From positions 558,001 to 622,000 of the forward strand of contig JAHEWK010000024.1 of the NCBI GenBank assembly GCA_020740775.1: a stretch of DNA of 64,000 nt, in the 5' to 3' direction. This DNA comes from Ilyonectria destructans (lineage: Eukaryota; Ascomycota; Sordariomycetes; Hypocreales; Nectriaceae). Shown piece by piece: positions 32,833 through 43,765 of this stretch (position 1 is the first letter of the stretch; each line of letters begins with the position of its first letter). Below the pieces are notes generated by a model. It did not search any database. It was not told the origin of the DNA and saw only the letters and a program-made list of their open reading frames with translations. Position numbers and translations under genes: made by a program.

Positions 32833-34453
32833 TCATCCTGCATCCACTCCCTTTACATCTTCATCGAGACCTTTCCCCGTCTTCTTACAATGATACTTGA
32901 CCGTCACCGTCGTCGTCTGAAGAATGGCTCGTTCTGCGTCCACTTCGCCGCTCACGAATTGCGGATCCCACACCTGCACTTCGGACCCCGAATCTCCAAT
33001 TTTGTTGATTGACTCCTGCTTTCGCAAGTGCCTGGCAATGACTTTCTCCGGCTTTTCTCCTCCCTTTCCGACCGCTATCAGTGTCGGTGGTGCATGTCCA
33101 ATTAGTCCAAGGTCGAACCCGGCGCCATCTTCAACAGGCATCCCAAATTTATCTGCTCTTCTCCGCTGCGCGATGTTTCCAATCATCTTGAACGGGTGCT
33201 TGTAGCCTCCTGCAGACCCGCTGAGATGGTATCCTGTCGAGGACCCACGCTCTCCGATGAGTCTCGGCGCCACGTGGATAAAGAAGCGTCGGAGTGTCGT
33301 CAACGATGCGCAGATGATGAGAAGGTTAGCCTCGATGAAGCTGGAAATGTCTCGTATCAGCTGTATGCTCTGAAGGAATCTGAGAGTCAACTTACACCCA
33401 GACCACTGCGCTAGACATGACCCAAGTGGAATCTCTACTATGCAGGATAGGTATCAAGAGTACCAGCCGGACGACGGAAGTCACAAGTGTGCTGATGAGA
33501 AAGGTTCCATTAGTATGAATGATTGTCGTTAGCTGAGAACGACCAATACTCACGCTGAACCAATGGTGAACAGCAGGACGAGACCTGCCTTCTGCCGCGA
33601 CGGCATCTGCAGCCTAAGAATCATGGGCATCGGCAGCACTAGTAGAACCAAGTCTGAGAGAATTCCGAGTCCTGCCGTGGCAATGTAGAGAGCCGGTCGG
33701 TTGATGCAAGTGCCCTCCATGCCGACGGTCCAATGCTTCTGGATCGGGCGGCACCCAAAGATGACGGCGAAGAAGATGGCCGTGTTGTATCCGACAACGA
33801 GGAAGAAGGCGCCATAAACGGACCACTTCCACCGCTTTTGGGGCGAGAGCTTGAGGTAGAAGAGTATCAGTGACACTTTAGTGAACCCTGTTTCGACGGC
33901 GTATAGTATTGGCACCAGGACCATGAACTAGACGCATGTTAGCTGACAAGACGCAGCCTGAGAGGTTGGTTGACGGGAGCAACTCACCTTGCTACCATAG
34001 TTGAATTTCTCGAGTGATATCTCCCACGCGTGTACCCCCATCAGACCCTGGGAAAACGATCCTGCTCGCTAATTAACATCATCCCCTAAGATCATCCTAC
34101 CATAATCGGAATGGCATCATTATTAGAACCACATACTAATCAGAGCAACCTGAACGGTTACGGAAAACATCCAACCCACGCCCAAGCAAACTTGGTATCA
34201 TGTCAACATCTCCATACCTCAAGTGAATCTTCCAAGGGTTATCCATACCTACTTCTCCGTCCGGCTTGCGCAACAAGCTCAATTTGACGTAAAGAAACTG
34301 GATGAAAAATAAAAAGGCCAGGACGAGGCCGAATCCGCATATTATGTACGACTCGAGCACGTGTCGCCGCTCCGGGTGATTCAAGTCGACCTTGTATCCA
34401 TCTGGGGCCGCCATGAAGACGGTAACACCATCCACAACCGGGAAAGTACCCAT
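32833..34453 (-). CDS. Rhodopsin-domain (PTH11/SAT4-like) seven-helix membrane protein
   Basis: Six exons are predicted: 34453-34249, 34190-34137, 34061-33988, 33927-33554, 33491-33396 and 33340-32833, giving 436 aa; the total is an exact multiple of three. Recognised pieces of the fungal rhodopsin-like domain are helix 1 ([19 protein letters not shown]), [92 protein letters not shown] and [19 protein letters not shown]. The cytosolic tail (~150 aa) is Gly/Lys-rich. Proteins of this type include the appressorium factor Pth11, a cell-surface sensor, but most members have no known ligand or role. The short exons 2 and 3 are the least certain part, since alternative acceptors exist. Confidence 0.8.
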
Positions 34454-36329
34454 CTTCTTCTCTTTTGTTTCTTGAGATCCGCTACGGTGGTGGGGGTAGT
34501 GTTATTCGCTGCGTTCTTGATGATGGGTGGTTCCGCCGTTAGGTCGGAGATGGCTTCGAGCCGGAAGTCGTCAGTCGTCGGTCGTCCAGCACTGATCGAA
34601 TCGAACGGGGATTCTCTTAACAGAGATGGTGCGAGCGGGAAGCGCAACAAATTACTTGACCCACGCCAGGTGGAAGTCAACGAGAAGAATATCAGAAGAA
34701 TGAACAAAAGAAGCCTAAGATCAACGGAACACAACCGGTTCAACGTGCGAGTCGACCAAGAGAATCTGGAAGAGAAGAGAAGAGAATACATGAAACTCGA
34801 CAACCAGTTACACGACCCGGGGCCTCAACGACATGGACAAAACCAACAACGCCCGGAGCATCCACGCTAATGCCTCTCAGATCCACGATGCGTTGGCTCT
34901 AGAACGCCGTAAGCGTCAGAAACCCAGGGCTGTGATTGTCCTTCTCCTCTCGCAACCTATTAATTACCCGACTGGCCTGGCCACTTGTTTCTCTCGCCAC
35001 CGGTCCCCGGTCGCCGCGCCGGGTTCATGGTGTTTTGATGCGCGCCGCTACCGACGCCGCCAATGCCGCCCCCGACCACCCGACGCCCGCCCGCCTGCCA
35101 GAGACAGAGGTGTAACGCGTGTGGCTTTCGGCGTCCCGAGGCACAGCGGCCTTGGAGATGCTTCGCCCCTCTCTGCCTGCTGGAGCACATTGTATTGGCC
35201 CCCGCGCTGGGCGGCTTCTCGAGCGCGGGCTGAGGAGGTGCGGTTTCACATCTCCACACGGCCTGATCATCGGCAAGGATGCCATCGCCAGATCGAAGCC
35301 GGCATTCAGAGGTTGTTCCGGGTGTACGGATCTGCCGCGCAGGCATGGGTTGAGGTCGAGATGCGGAGAAACATGCTCGACGTGGCCGAGCATCGGGTTT
35401 CATGGGCTGATCTAAGGCGTCAATATTGATACTAGAACTCCGGTTTCCGTCTAGACGCGCTGCACGACATGTCCAGCATCAGAACCAACAACCACACACT
35501 GCTACACTGGAAATCTTGTAGATCTCCATCTTCCCATCTGCCGACTCCACCACCGCTGCCAAGCTTGCCTCGCCGCCTTGCCGCTGAAGGCCTCGTATAA
35601 AACCAGGTGCGGAGGAGATGAGCAAGAAAAAATGCAGCTGAATCCTTCCAGCACAAGGATCGGATCCGCATCCATCAATTAACTCGCTCAGCGCGGCCAG
35701 GGGAGTGGCCAACAACGAGCATCATCGTGGTCGTTGAGTGGAGCCCACAAGCATGGCCTAGAGATCTCCGATTGAGGTTTTCTTTTTTCCTTTCCCTCTT
35801 GTTTTGCCCGCTTGTGAGCCCACCCCAATCTGAGATCTGGCATTTACGCAGCTATTTTCTGCATCATGTTTTGAGCCCGTCGCGGGCCTGGCTTCCTTCC
35901 CCGCGGTGCCAACGACGCCGCGTGTTTCTTCGCGAACGCCATCTTGCGCTGGCCATGTGGGCTAATCGAGGCCACTAAGGCAAAGCTAACGGTGGACACG
36001 CCGCGGCGGGCAACTTGCAAGGGGTGTGTGTGGATCCCGTCAGTGCTGGTTATGACGGAGCTGAGATCGTGAGATAGGACATGGATGGGATAGACCTTGG
36101 AGGATCAAAGATTAAGGGGAGGGGAGGACGACGCTGGCGCAAGGATCACGACACAACGGCCAACGCCATGGTTCGCTTTAGAGGTAGATCCTCTTGACAT
36201 TCATGGTCATCTCTATCATTACTATTTACATATTATCGGGCCGGACCCAACTCTGTCGGTCCAGCGCATCATCACTTCAGCTCAGCACATCCTTCAGCTC
36301 TCCTTCGCATCAATCATTCCCCCTCTGCT
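34454..36329. other. 1.9-kb non-coding region
   Basis: It separates the rhodopsin-domain start from the 3' end of the glycerophosphodiesterase gene. A plus-strand frame at 34833-35429 (198 codons) has Arg/Pro-rich, non-domain content and no homology I recognise, so I do not call it. Nothing else is seen. Confidence 0.45.
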
Positions 36330-37577
36330 TCAGATCTTAATCTTGAAGCAGTTGGCATAGTAGGTGACAGTGGCACTCCAGTCAGAGAAGAGACCGATGA
36401 TTCCAATCTGGCGCCAGAGCACATCCACTAGCTCGTACATGTCGCCGTCGTTGTTGACAACATCGGTGATGGAGTTATAGTAGTAGTCGCCGTTAGCACC
36501 GTTGGCCAGAGGGCCCGATCGCTCGAGACTCCACGAGATGATGTCAAGACCAAGCTTGTTAGCCTTCTTGGCGTACGCGCTGGGGACAATCTTGCCCTTC
36601 TTGCCCGTGACGAGGTAGTTCAGAGGGGGGGCCACGATGCGGACACCGTCCTTGGCGTAGCGGGTGAGGTTCTGGACGGCAGTGACGAAGGTCTCCGGGG
36701 TGTCACCCGTCTCGTCGAGGTAGACGGCCTGCTTGGCGAACTTGGGCTCGTGCTTGAGCCAGTACAGGATGTCGTCGTACAGGAAGCTCTGGGGCCACAC
36801 GCGCGATGGCTTGATGCCCATCTTCTTGTAGTCATCGATGAACTGCTGCGCGTACATCTCCTGGGTGTAGTCGCCCTCGTAGGGCATCTTGACCTCGGGA
36901 GTCTTCAGCTCCGGGGTAAACTTGAGGCCCAGGCCGTCCACCAGAGCAATGTGCTCCTTGTGGGTAAGGACCGTTCCGCAGGTGGCGTATAGGTCGGTTC
37001 GCCAGTTCTTGGTTCCGGCGAGGAAGTCCTTGGTCGTGGTGGCGGTGGCGTTGAAGCCATCCATCTTGGCGCAAAGCGACTTGAACTCCTTGAGAGTGAT
37101 GTCGCTGGTGCAGCACTTGGCAGATGCCGCCTGGCCGTTGGCTGCGGCCTTGAAAGGCTGCGTGCACTTGGCGTTGAGCTCAGGGATGTTGACAATGTTG
37201 GTCGTCGTGTGCAAGTCGCACTGGCTGTGGCGGCACACAAGCTCGCGGTCCTTGGTGAAGGCGACGTCGCACTCGAGGATTCCGGCGCCCATACGAGCAC
37301 CGGCGAGGGCAGACTCGCGAGAGTGCTCGGGGAACTGGAGGGCAGCACCGCCGCGGTGGCCAATGGACCAGTCGGACCGCTTCATCTTCATATTGGAGCA
37401 TGACTGGAGCTTCTTCTTGAGATCGCCCTCCGCCATGTCGTTGACGAGGTAGTAGGGGCGCGGGCCAAGCTCGATCTGCGTGATGGGCTGCACAAGGTTC
37501 TTGCTGCTGTAGCTCGGCGCGGCAACGACGGGGCTCACGACGGCAAGGCCGGCGACGAGAGGGGTTGTGAAACGCAT
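36330..37577 (-). CDS. Secreted glycerophosphodiester phosphodiesterase (GDPD)
   Basis: A single exon encodes 415 aa. The family hydrolyses glycerophosphodiesters (deacylated phospholipids) to glycerol-3-phosphate and an alcohol, using a metal in a TIM barrel. A signal peptide covers about residues 1-20 (LVAGLAVVSPVVAA). Catalytic motifs are present: GHRGG (His74, Arg75), FPEHS (85 region), Glu102 and Asp104 in ILECDV, and His117 in CRHSQCDLH. Many Cys residues (for example AKCCTS and LCAKMDG) fit a disulfide-bonded extracellular enzyme, and there are Asn glycosylation sites (FNATAT, QNLTRY). It likely scavenges phosphate or choline, or acts at the cell wall. It lies just downstream of the GH18 chitinase gene on the same strand. 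Confidence 0.9.
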   Translation of the reverse strand: MRFTTPLVAGLAVVSPVVAAPSYSSKNLVQPITQIELGPRPYYLVNDMAEGDLKKKLQSCSNMKMKRSDWSIGHRGGAALQFPEHSRESALAGARMGAGILECDVAFTKDRELVCRHSQCDLHTTTNIVNIPELNAKCTQPFKAAANGQAASAKCCTSDITLKEFKSLCAKMDGFNATATTTKDFLAGTKNWRTDLYATCGTVLTHKEHIALVDGLGLKFTPELKTPEVKMPYEGDYTQEMYAQQFIDDYKKMGIKPSRVWPQSFLYDDILYWLKHEPKFAKQAVYLDETGDTPETFVTAVQNLTRYAKDGVRIVAPPLNYLVTGKKGKIVPSAYAKKANKLGLDIISWSLERSGPLANGANGDYYYNSITDVVNNDGDMYELVDVLWRQIGIIGLFSDWSATVTYYANCFKIKI

Positions 37578-38381
37578 TTCGGAGAAGTCAATTGAGCTTT
37601 GACGAGGTCAATTGGCAAAGAAGCACAAGTGAGGATGACCTAGGGAGAACCACGAGGAGCTTGGTGAGACTCGACGCTTGCGATTGAGACTGAGGCTGCG
37701 GCTGGCTGGGACAGAAAAGAAACCTACGGGCATCTTGCAGTTCTTATGGACGCACAATAGAAAGCAACGATCCGCATCGGATAAGCCTATTTGGGAAGCT
37801 CAAGGGTTGCGCCGTGATGCTCGATTCCACCCGGACATGAGCGGCCCTAATCTCATTGTAGACGGTCCAGGTCCATACCCGACATGGGTTGAAAGCCGTT
37901 CGTCGGTCGATAAGATGGGCATAGTCGCGGCCCATGATGCTGGAATCGTGTCGATCACAACCCGGTGCCTGTCGAGAAACAAGGTTTCAAGCATGCAGGA
38001 TAAGCTTGAGGTTGGAGCAACTAGCTTGCGGTGAGCACGTGTGGGGGAGCTCCTGGTATCGTTGGAGGAGTATGCGAACATGGTGGGCACTAGGTGGTTA
38101 CCAGGGTCGATGCGTGTGGTATCCGCGGCGTGTGATTCGTCATTGTTGCGGAGAAACCCATATGTAGAGACCCTAGTAGCTCTAATCCTAGGAAAGCCAG
38201 TGTCCTCGGATTGATGAACGGGAATATCAATTGAGGGGTCGAAGCCATCATAACGGGTGTTTAACGGGTGGTTCATGCGCCGGGCGGCTGCCGTTAGGTG
38301 CTATCAAGATCCGCATCAATCGTCCCATCTCGCTCGTGTAGCCACTCCTGGCCTCTCACAGCTCACATGGCAGCATGGAAC
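37578..38381. other. Region between GDPD start and chitinase 3' end
   Basis: These 804 bp upstream of the GDPD gene hold no supportable gene and should contain its promoter. No specific site was recognised. Confidence 0.5.
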
Positions 38382-39715
38382 TCATAGCTCGTCCTTTGCT
38401 GTTCTCGTGTAGCGGAGCTTACGAATTCCCTCAATCGTAGCCCCGAGATGCTCGAATCGAGGAGCGTCTTCTCCAAGGCCCCAGGCGAATACTCCCCCCA
38501 CGTTGAGCTGTGGAACAAGGTCTTCCATTTTGTGCCGAATACTCTCCACCGTGTCGAACGACCACCACCGCCATTCCTGATCATCCCAGTAAGAGTAGCT
38601 TCCGTCGTCGTCATAGTTTCCTTCACTTTCCGCACGTGCAAAGGATTCAACCAGCTCCTCGGGAGTCTTGTCATGCCAGCTAAAGGCACCGGTCTTGCCC
38701 ATATCTGCCCCCGTCTCCGGGTCTTCGAGTGGCTGGGTAGGACAGCCCCGTGGGTCATCAACGTTGCACTGCTGGGTCATGAACCACTTGACGTAGTATC
38801 CAAAGCCAAGGTTGACCTGGTGTGGTGGGGCGCCGCGGCTGATATAACGCTGGATCGCATCACGCGAGTCCGTCACGCCGCTGTGGTGCTTGGTGACTGT
38901 GTCGCGGCGGTTCATAAGATCATAGGTCATGATATTGAGAAAGTCGGCCTGCTTGACTATTCGGGGCACTGTCGAGGAAGTGAATGACATCAAGTCAATC
39001 TCCTTGCCAGGCACTGCGATAGAGAGAAGTTTTCCAGGACTCAAAGCAGCGCGGAGCTCCTCGATAAGTGAGACGAATGCTTCAATCTCCCACTCCCGTT
39101 CGGAATTGGGGATCTCTTTGTAATCATCCCGATTTCCGCTGAATTTCTTGTCAGTCTAGTTTCGAATCGCGACGGTTGGCCAAGGCATAGAATGCGGCAT
39201 ACCCTGGATACTCCCAGTCAACATCGACACCATCCGCGCCGACTGCCTCCACCATTACGGCGACTTGCCTCGCCCAGCGTTTTCTCGAGGCGTCACTTTT
39301 TGCAGCCACTTCAAAGCCTGCGTTATCGCCCCATCCTCCAATAGCTACCATGACCTTAGTTCCCGGCACGAACTTAGAACGGACCTCTTCGACAGTCGTG
39401 AAAAGAGGAAACTCGGAAGGCGTTTCGTCAACATTGAAAATCTCGGACCGCATAAAGGCAAGGATGACGTGTGTGATATCGGCAACGACATCTTTGTCTG
39501 GGACAACATTATGCTGGCTAAACACGTATAAAAACCGCTGGTTAGTTTTGGTCTGTTGCCTGTTGCGCTCGTAGATGAAAGGGAGGACGAGTAACAGGGA
39601 GTCAGATCTACCCGGTCAGGTACATAATGCACCGAAGCGGTTCCATTTTAGAGGCAACGACCACCATGGCCAGGAGCGCCCAAATACCGACGCTGCAGAG
39701 GGCTGAAGTGCGCAT
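38382..39715 (-). CDS. GH18 chitinase, small secreted or membrane-anchored
   Basis: Three exons (39715-39612, 39517-39203, 39138-38382) encode 391 aa. The enzyme hydrolyses beta-1,4 links in chitin with substrate-assisted catalysis. The N-terminal hydrophobic run ALCSVGIWALLAMVVVAS is a signal peptide or uncleaved anchor. The TIM barrel begins RCIMYLTGQHNVVP. The VAIGGWG strand is near residue 95, and the catalytic DxxDxDxE is intact (DGVDVDWE, Asp130, Asp133, Asp135, acid Glu137). DFLNIMTYDLMNRRD carries the conserved MxYD, and GGVFAWGLGED ends the barrel. There is no chitin-binding or LysM domain. Introns are 94 and 64 nt, and the second falls inside the active-site region, right after WEYPG. 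The possible role is in cell wall remodelling, autolysis or use of external chitin. Confidence 0.9.
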
Positions 39716-40639
39716 TGCGGCGGCAGGGCTTGAAGGTGTGACGATGTTGCTGAAGGAAATGCGAGGTTGGTGAGGTTTCACTTGATGTTGTGGAAGGTGC
39801 TCCGTGAGGCAGCACAGTGCTCACTGTGTGTTTGTGTGTTTAGTGACTAGCACAGTTGCCACTCCGCCCCCGCGTCTACTGTAGGCACAGCGAGTTATAG
39901 AGGGTGCCAGCACTCAACCATCGCAATTAGAGCTCAAGGTTTGCGAACTGCATCAATTGTAGATGGGAACAAGAACAACACAATTGTATCTTAGTAAAAT
40001 ATTATCTGTACCAAATAGGATCAAGGGGATATGGGTTTTATGGATAGAAAGTATGGTATTCGGCATTTGAATTGGGTTCAGGGTCAAACGATGCTAATGT
40101 AGTAGTCTATTTTGTACGAGGCATTCGTTCCCAACCACTTCCAACTATCATTAATTGATACCCTCACTCCGACATATTGAAACACGGTGACTTGGGGATA
40201 GGAACAGACTCCGTCAGCCTTGAAATAGAAGCCTCTTCACAATTAACAATTGAACTAAACTCCCCACGTAAAACACCGTATGGTCCTAGGCGAAAAAGTT
40301 GGAGGATTTTTATATTTACAAGACGTCTAGGGTAGCATTGCATCCATTACAGTGCGTGGTCGGAAAGAAACTGTCTGCCTTCGCACAGTAGCGATCGCCC
40401 GAGCTTCATTTTTTCTCCAAAGTGCAGTAAAGCGAGCCCAGCCAGTCTCAGCAACAACACCCACCCTCCAGGCCTTGGACGAAGACGAAACGAAAGGCAG
40501 CACTCATACCCTCGGCGTCTATCACGCTTCTCATGGGCTAATTGAACGCTCCTCTTTGCATCTCCACCAGCTACTCGCTGTCGCATTTCGATTTGCTCTC
40601 CCACCGCCGATCCACCGCCGACCCGAACTCCAAATCAAA
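39716..40639. promoter_or_regulatory. Divergent intergenic region chitinase / JIP5
   Basis: 924 bp between divergent starts. The middle (39960-40330) is AT-rich. No gene is seen. The last ~100 bases before JIP5 are CT-rich leader. Confidence 0.5.
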
Positions 40640-41974
40640 ATGTTCGAGAACACTTGCACGCTGCCTCTCCAGGCGGACGTCTTTGCCACCGCTCTCCACC
40701 CCACTGAGCCTCTGCTCACGGTTGGTCTGTCTAGCGGTCATGTCGAGACGTTCCGATTGCCGCCTGGCAACTCGTCCGACGAGAGCGCCGACGGCGACAC
40801 CAGCGTGTTGAGCGATGGTAAGGGCATGATCGACACTATTTGGCGGACGAGGCGACACAAGGGAAGCTGTCGCTCGGTGGTCTATGCCCATGATGGTTCA
40901 GGTACGTCTCAATTCAAGGATAACAGTGCTTCCATCGCATGTTGCTGATCGCTGTACACAGCCATGTTCTCTGCCGGGACGGACTCGCTTGTCAAGCACT
41001 TCGACTCTGCGACTGGGCGCGTTCTTTCCAAGCTCGCGATCCCAACCACTACCACGATGCCCGATGCCCCGACCCTGCTTCATGCTCTCAACCCCCAGAG
41101 TCTCCTGCTCGCGACCGACTCGGGCGCCCTGCACATCATCGATCTGCGCGACGGCGCTCCTGGAAAGAAGCCTGCGCAGACCCATTTCCCCCACGCCGAC
41201 TACGTTTCCTCCATCACCCCTCTGCCCCCCACCAAGGAAAGCACCAGTGGATTCCCGAAGCAATGGGTCAGCACTGGCGGAACGACTCTCGCTGTTACCG
41301 ATTTCCGACGGGGTGTCCTTGTCCGCAGTGAGGACCAGGAAGATGAGCTGCTCACCTCCTGCTTCGTCCCCGGGATGGGACCCAAGAACAACCGCAACAA
41401 CGGCGTCTTGGCCATTGGATCCGGCTCCGGGGTGCTCACGTTGTGGGACAAGGGCGCATGGGATGACCAGCAGGAAAGGATCATTGTGGATGGTGACAAG
41501 AAGGGCGGCGGCGAGAGCATCGATGCCGTAGCCGTGGTGCCGCAGGACCTGGGAATTGGTAAGAAGGTTGTGTGTGGTGTTGGTGACGGCAGCCTGAGAG
41601 TCGTGGATTTGCTGCGACGAGAAGTTGACGTTTCTATCAACCTTCGACACGACCATATGGAAAGTGTTGTCTCGCTTGCCTTCGACTCCGAGAACCGACT
41701 GATTAGCGCGGGCGGAAAGACAGTCAAGCTCTGGGAAGAGCTGTCAGAACTCCAAGCCAAGGACAGCGACGAAGACGAGGACTCGGATGACGATAGCGAA
41801 GAGGAGGAACAAGCTGGCAAGCGCCCCGCCGAGAGCGACAGCGAGAGCGACGACAGTGATGCTGATAGAGTGGAGGAGATGAAGCGCCGGGCAAAGAGGC
41901 GCAAGGAGGTGCAGAGCAGCAAGCTGGGGCCGATGGGCGCTCATGGAATCATGGGATTTGATGGCTTGGACTGA
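40640..41974 (+). CDS. JIP5: WD-repeat ribosome biogenesis protein JIP5 (WDR55 homologue)
   Basis: Two exons (40640-40901, 40962-41974; 60-nt intron) encode 424 aa, the usual JIP5 length. JIP5/WDR55 is a nucleolar beta-propeller needed for large-subunit rRNA maturation. The N-terminus ([20 protein letters not shown]) and repeated blades such as [68 protein letters not shown] and [15 protein letters not shown] mark the propeller. The tail is the characteristic acidic stretch ([16 protein letters not shown]), then a Lys/Arg block (KRRAKRRKE) and a short conserved end (GIMGFDGLD). Housekeeping role; the start has A at -3. Confidence 0.93.
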
Positions 41975-42991
41975 ACGAATCTAGGGGAGAAGAAAATCTG
42001 GACGGAGGACGACGGCTCTGTGATACCCTGGGATGTCGCAACTTGATGATTCCACAACTACGAAAAAGATGAGAGACTTTGATACTGAATATATGAACTG
42101 GATGTGTACCTGTGTCATCGAAAGAAGCCTAGCTTGACAAAACTATCTTAGGTTTGGAGACGACCCTTATATACTGGTCATCTGTAAAGCGGAGGCTCTC
42201 CTTCTCCCCGACGCTTCTGGAATATACTCGTAGCCATTGAAACTAGCCTGCGTCATGGCTGCTTTGAGCTTGAGATTTGGTTATGGATATTGGCCACAGC
42301 TTCTCCATTGCCAATTCCTGGCTTGGTGGATTTGGCTGATCCATGCTTGACCTAACAATCCCTTCAATAAACGGTTCTCTTGACTCAACCTTGGCGGAGA
42401 GTTGAATCGTTTCGTCCTTGCCTTTGACCTGTCGATCTTGACTGCGGTGCTGTTGAGGTTTGCATCCATGATCTTAAAAGTGCCCTTTGTGGTTAAGCCC
42501 ATTGGACGGCGTAAACGAAATACAGCGGTATTCCTGGAACTGTGCTGGCCTGCAGAGATAGCGTCAAAACGGTTTGACCATTTGATGCAAGTCTGGTTGT
42601 TTGGTGGATAGACTAGTAAGGTAAGCAAGCAGACTCTAGATGTTTGATGTCGATGTATCTGTCGGACAAAGCCTGCTCACCCTGGTCCTGTGAGTCGTGC
42701 GAGAGTTACCCAAAGACGTCGGTAAGCTGTAGATTGGTGATTCCGGATGTTTCCTACTTTTGAGAGGAACCCAGTTAGCACTTCTAATAAAGGCTTGGGA
42801 CCCTACAACTCTCTCAAAAGTCGCAGATTTTCCGCCCTCAGCTGATGATGACAGATTCATGCCAGACCGGCGTCATGGAGCAATAATACATGATGGGTAT
42901 TGTGACGGGAAATGTCATGGAATTTGAAACGGGGAATGGCATCCTTGCCGGAACAGAGCAGTGACGAGGCGCGTAGGAACAGGGGAGGAAG
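41975..42991. other. Region between JIP5 and the truncated alcohol dehydrogenase
   Basis: This is the place where the missing C-terminal half of the iron-type alcohol dehydrogenase would be expected on the minus strand. None of the three minus frames shows the family's metal-binding segments. Short frames are otherwise featureless. Confidence 0.5.
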
Positions 42992-43765
42992 TTAGATGCC
43001 TGGTAGGTTGAGGTAGCCCCAGGGGGTATGATCCTTAGTTCGATGGCGAGCCTCACCTGAATGAGCATTGCCATTTGTGTTGAAAGGACTTGGGGTAAAT
43101 ATCGTCCTGGTGGTGCTAACGGTTAGGTCCTCGTCGTATATGATGAGGACGGGCTGGGAACTGGTGGCTTTGGAGTCGTTAGATGGCCGTCTCCCGCGAC
43201 GCCGCCGATCTCTCGCTTTTGTCTTGGACGTGGGCGGCCTCATCATGAATTCGCTGCCGCTGTAGGTCGTCGGGATGCAGATGTGCGGAATAGCTTTGCC
43301 CCAGCCGATTATCCTCGCCAATGCGACGGCGGAACCTCCGCCAACACTGATCACGCAGTCCCGACCAGAGATGGCACCGATGGCGCCGTCGTCCATGTTG
43401 CGAGCGGGGAACTGCTCAATGATTGATGGGTCTAGAACGCGCGTGTCGCAATCGGGGATGAGAGCGTGTATCCGGCTAGTTAGATCAGAGCGTGAGGGGC
43501 TCGAGACGATGAGGGGCGCCGAGAGGTCTAGCCGACCTAACTCGGTAGGAAGACGGTCGAGAACGCCAGGGCCAAGCACGATGCGCGGCGACGATGCGCG
43601 AGCGACTGCATTGGAGCTGAAGTTGCGGGCGCCAGAGGTTGATGGCGGCGAGGTGGACGGTCGAGATAAGGCTCGTTGGTTCTTGGCGAGATAAGTCGAT
43701 AACGCCGGGTCAGTGGCGGTGTTGGTGTTGCTGGTGAGTCGCAGATCGGGTGACTCTGAGCTCAT
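42992..43765 (-). pseudogene. Truncated iron-type alcohol dehydrogenase / maleylacetate reductase-like
   Basis: An open frame of 257 codons begins with MSSESPDL and keeps only the N-terminal, nucleotide-binding half of the group III Fe-ADH/maleylacetate reductase fold. Visible parts are VLGPGVLDRLPTELGRL, the phosphate-binding CVISVGGGSAVALARIIGWG, ICIPTTYSGSE and VLIIYDEDLTVS. Family members normally continue with an N-A-x-A-H-A-x-E segment and a helical C-terminal domain carrying the metal His and Asp ligands. Here NGNAHS is reached and the frame then drifts into unrelated sequence and stops. A long basic insert (KARDRRRRGRRPSNDSK) is also unusual. I call it a degraded or truncated gene. 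A real short protein, or an exon followed by a very diverged one, remains possible. Confidence 0.6.

Noticed and set aside
34833..35429. 198-codon plus-strand frame in the gap before GDPD
   Set aside because: Arg/Pro-rich composition with overlapping frames on the other strand, no splice-supported extension and no family resemblance. Weak chance that it is a small orphan gene.
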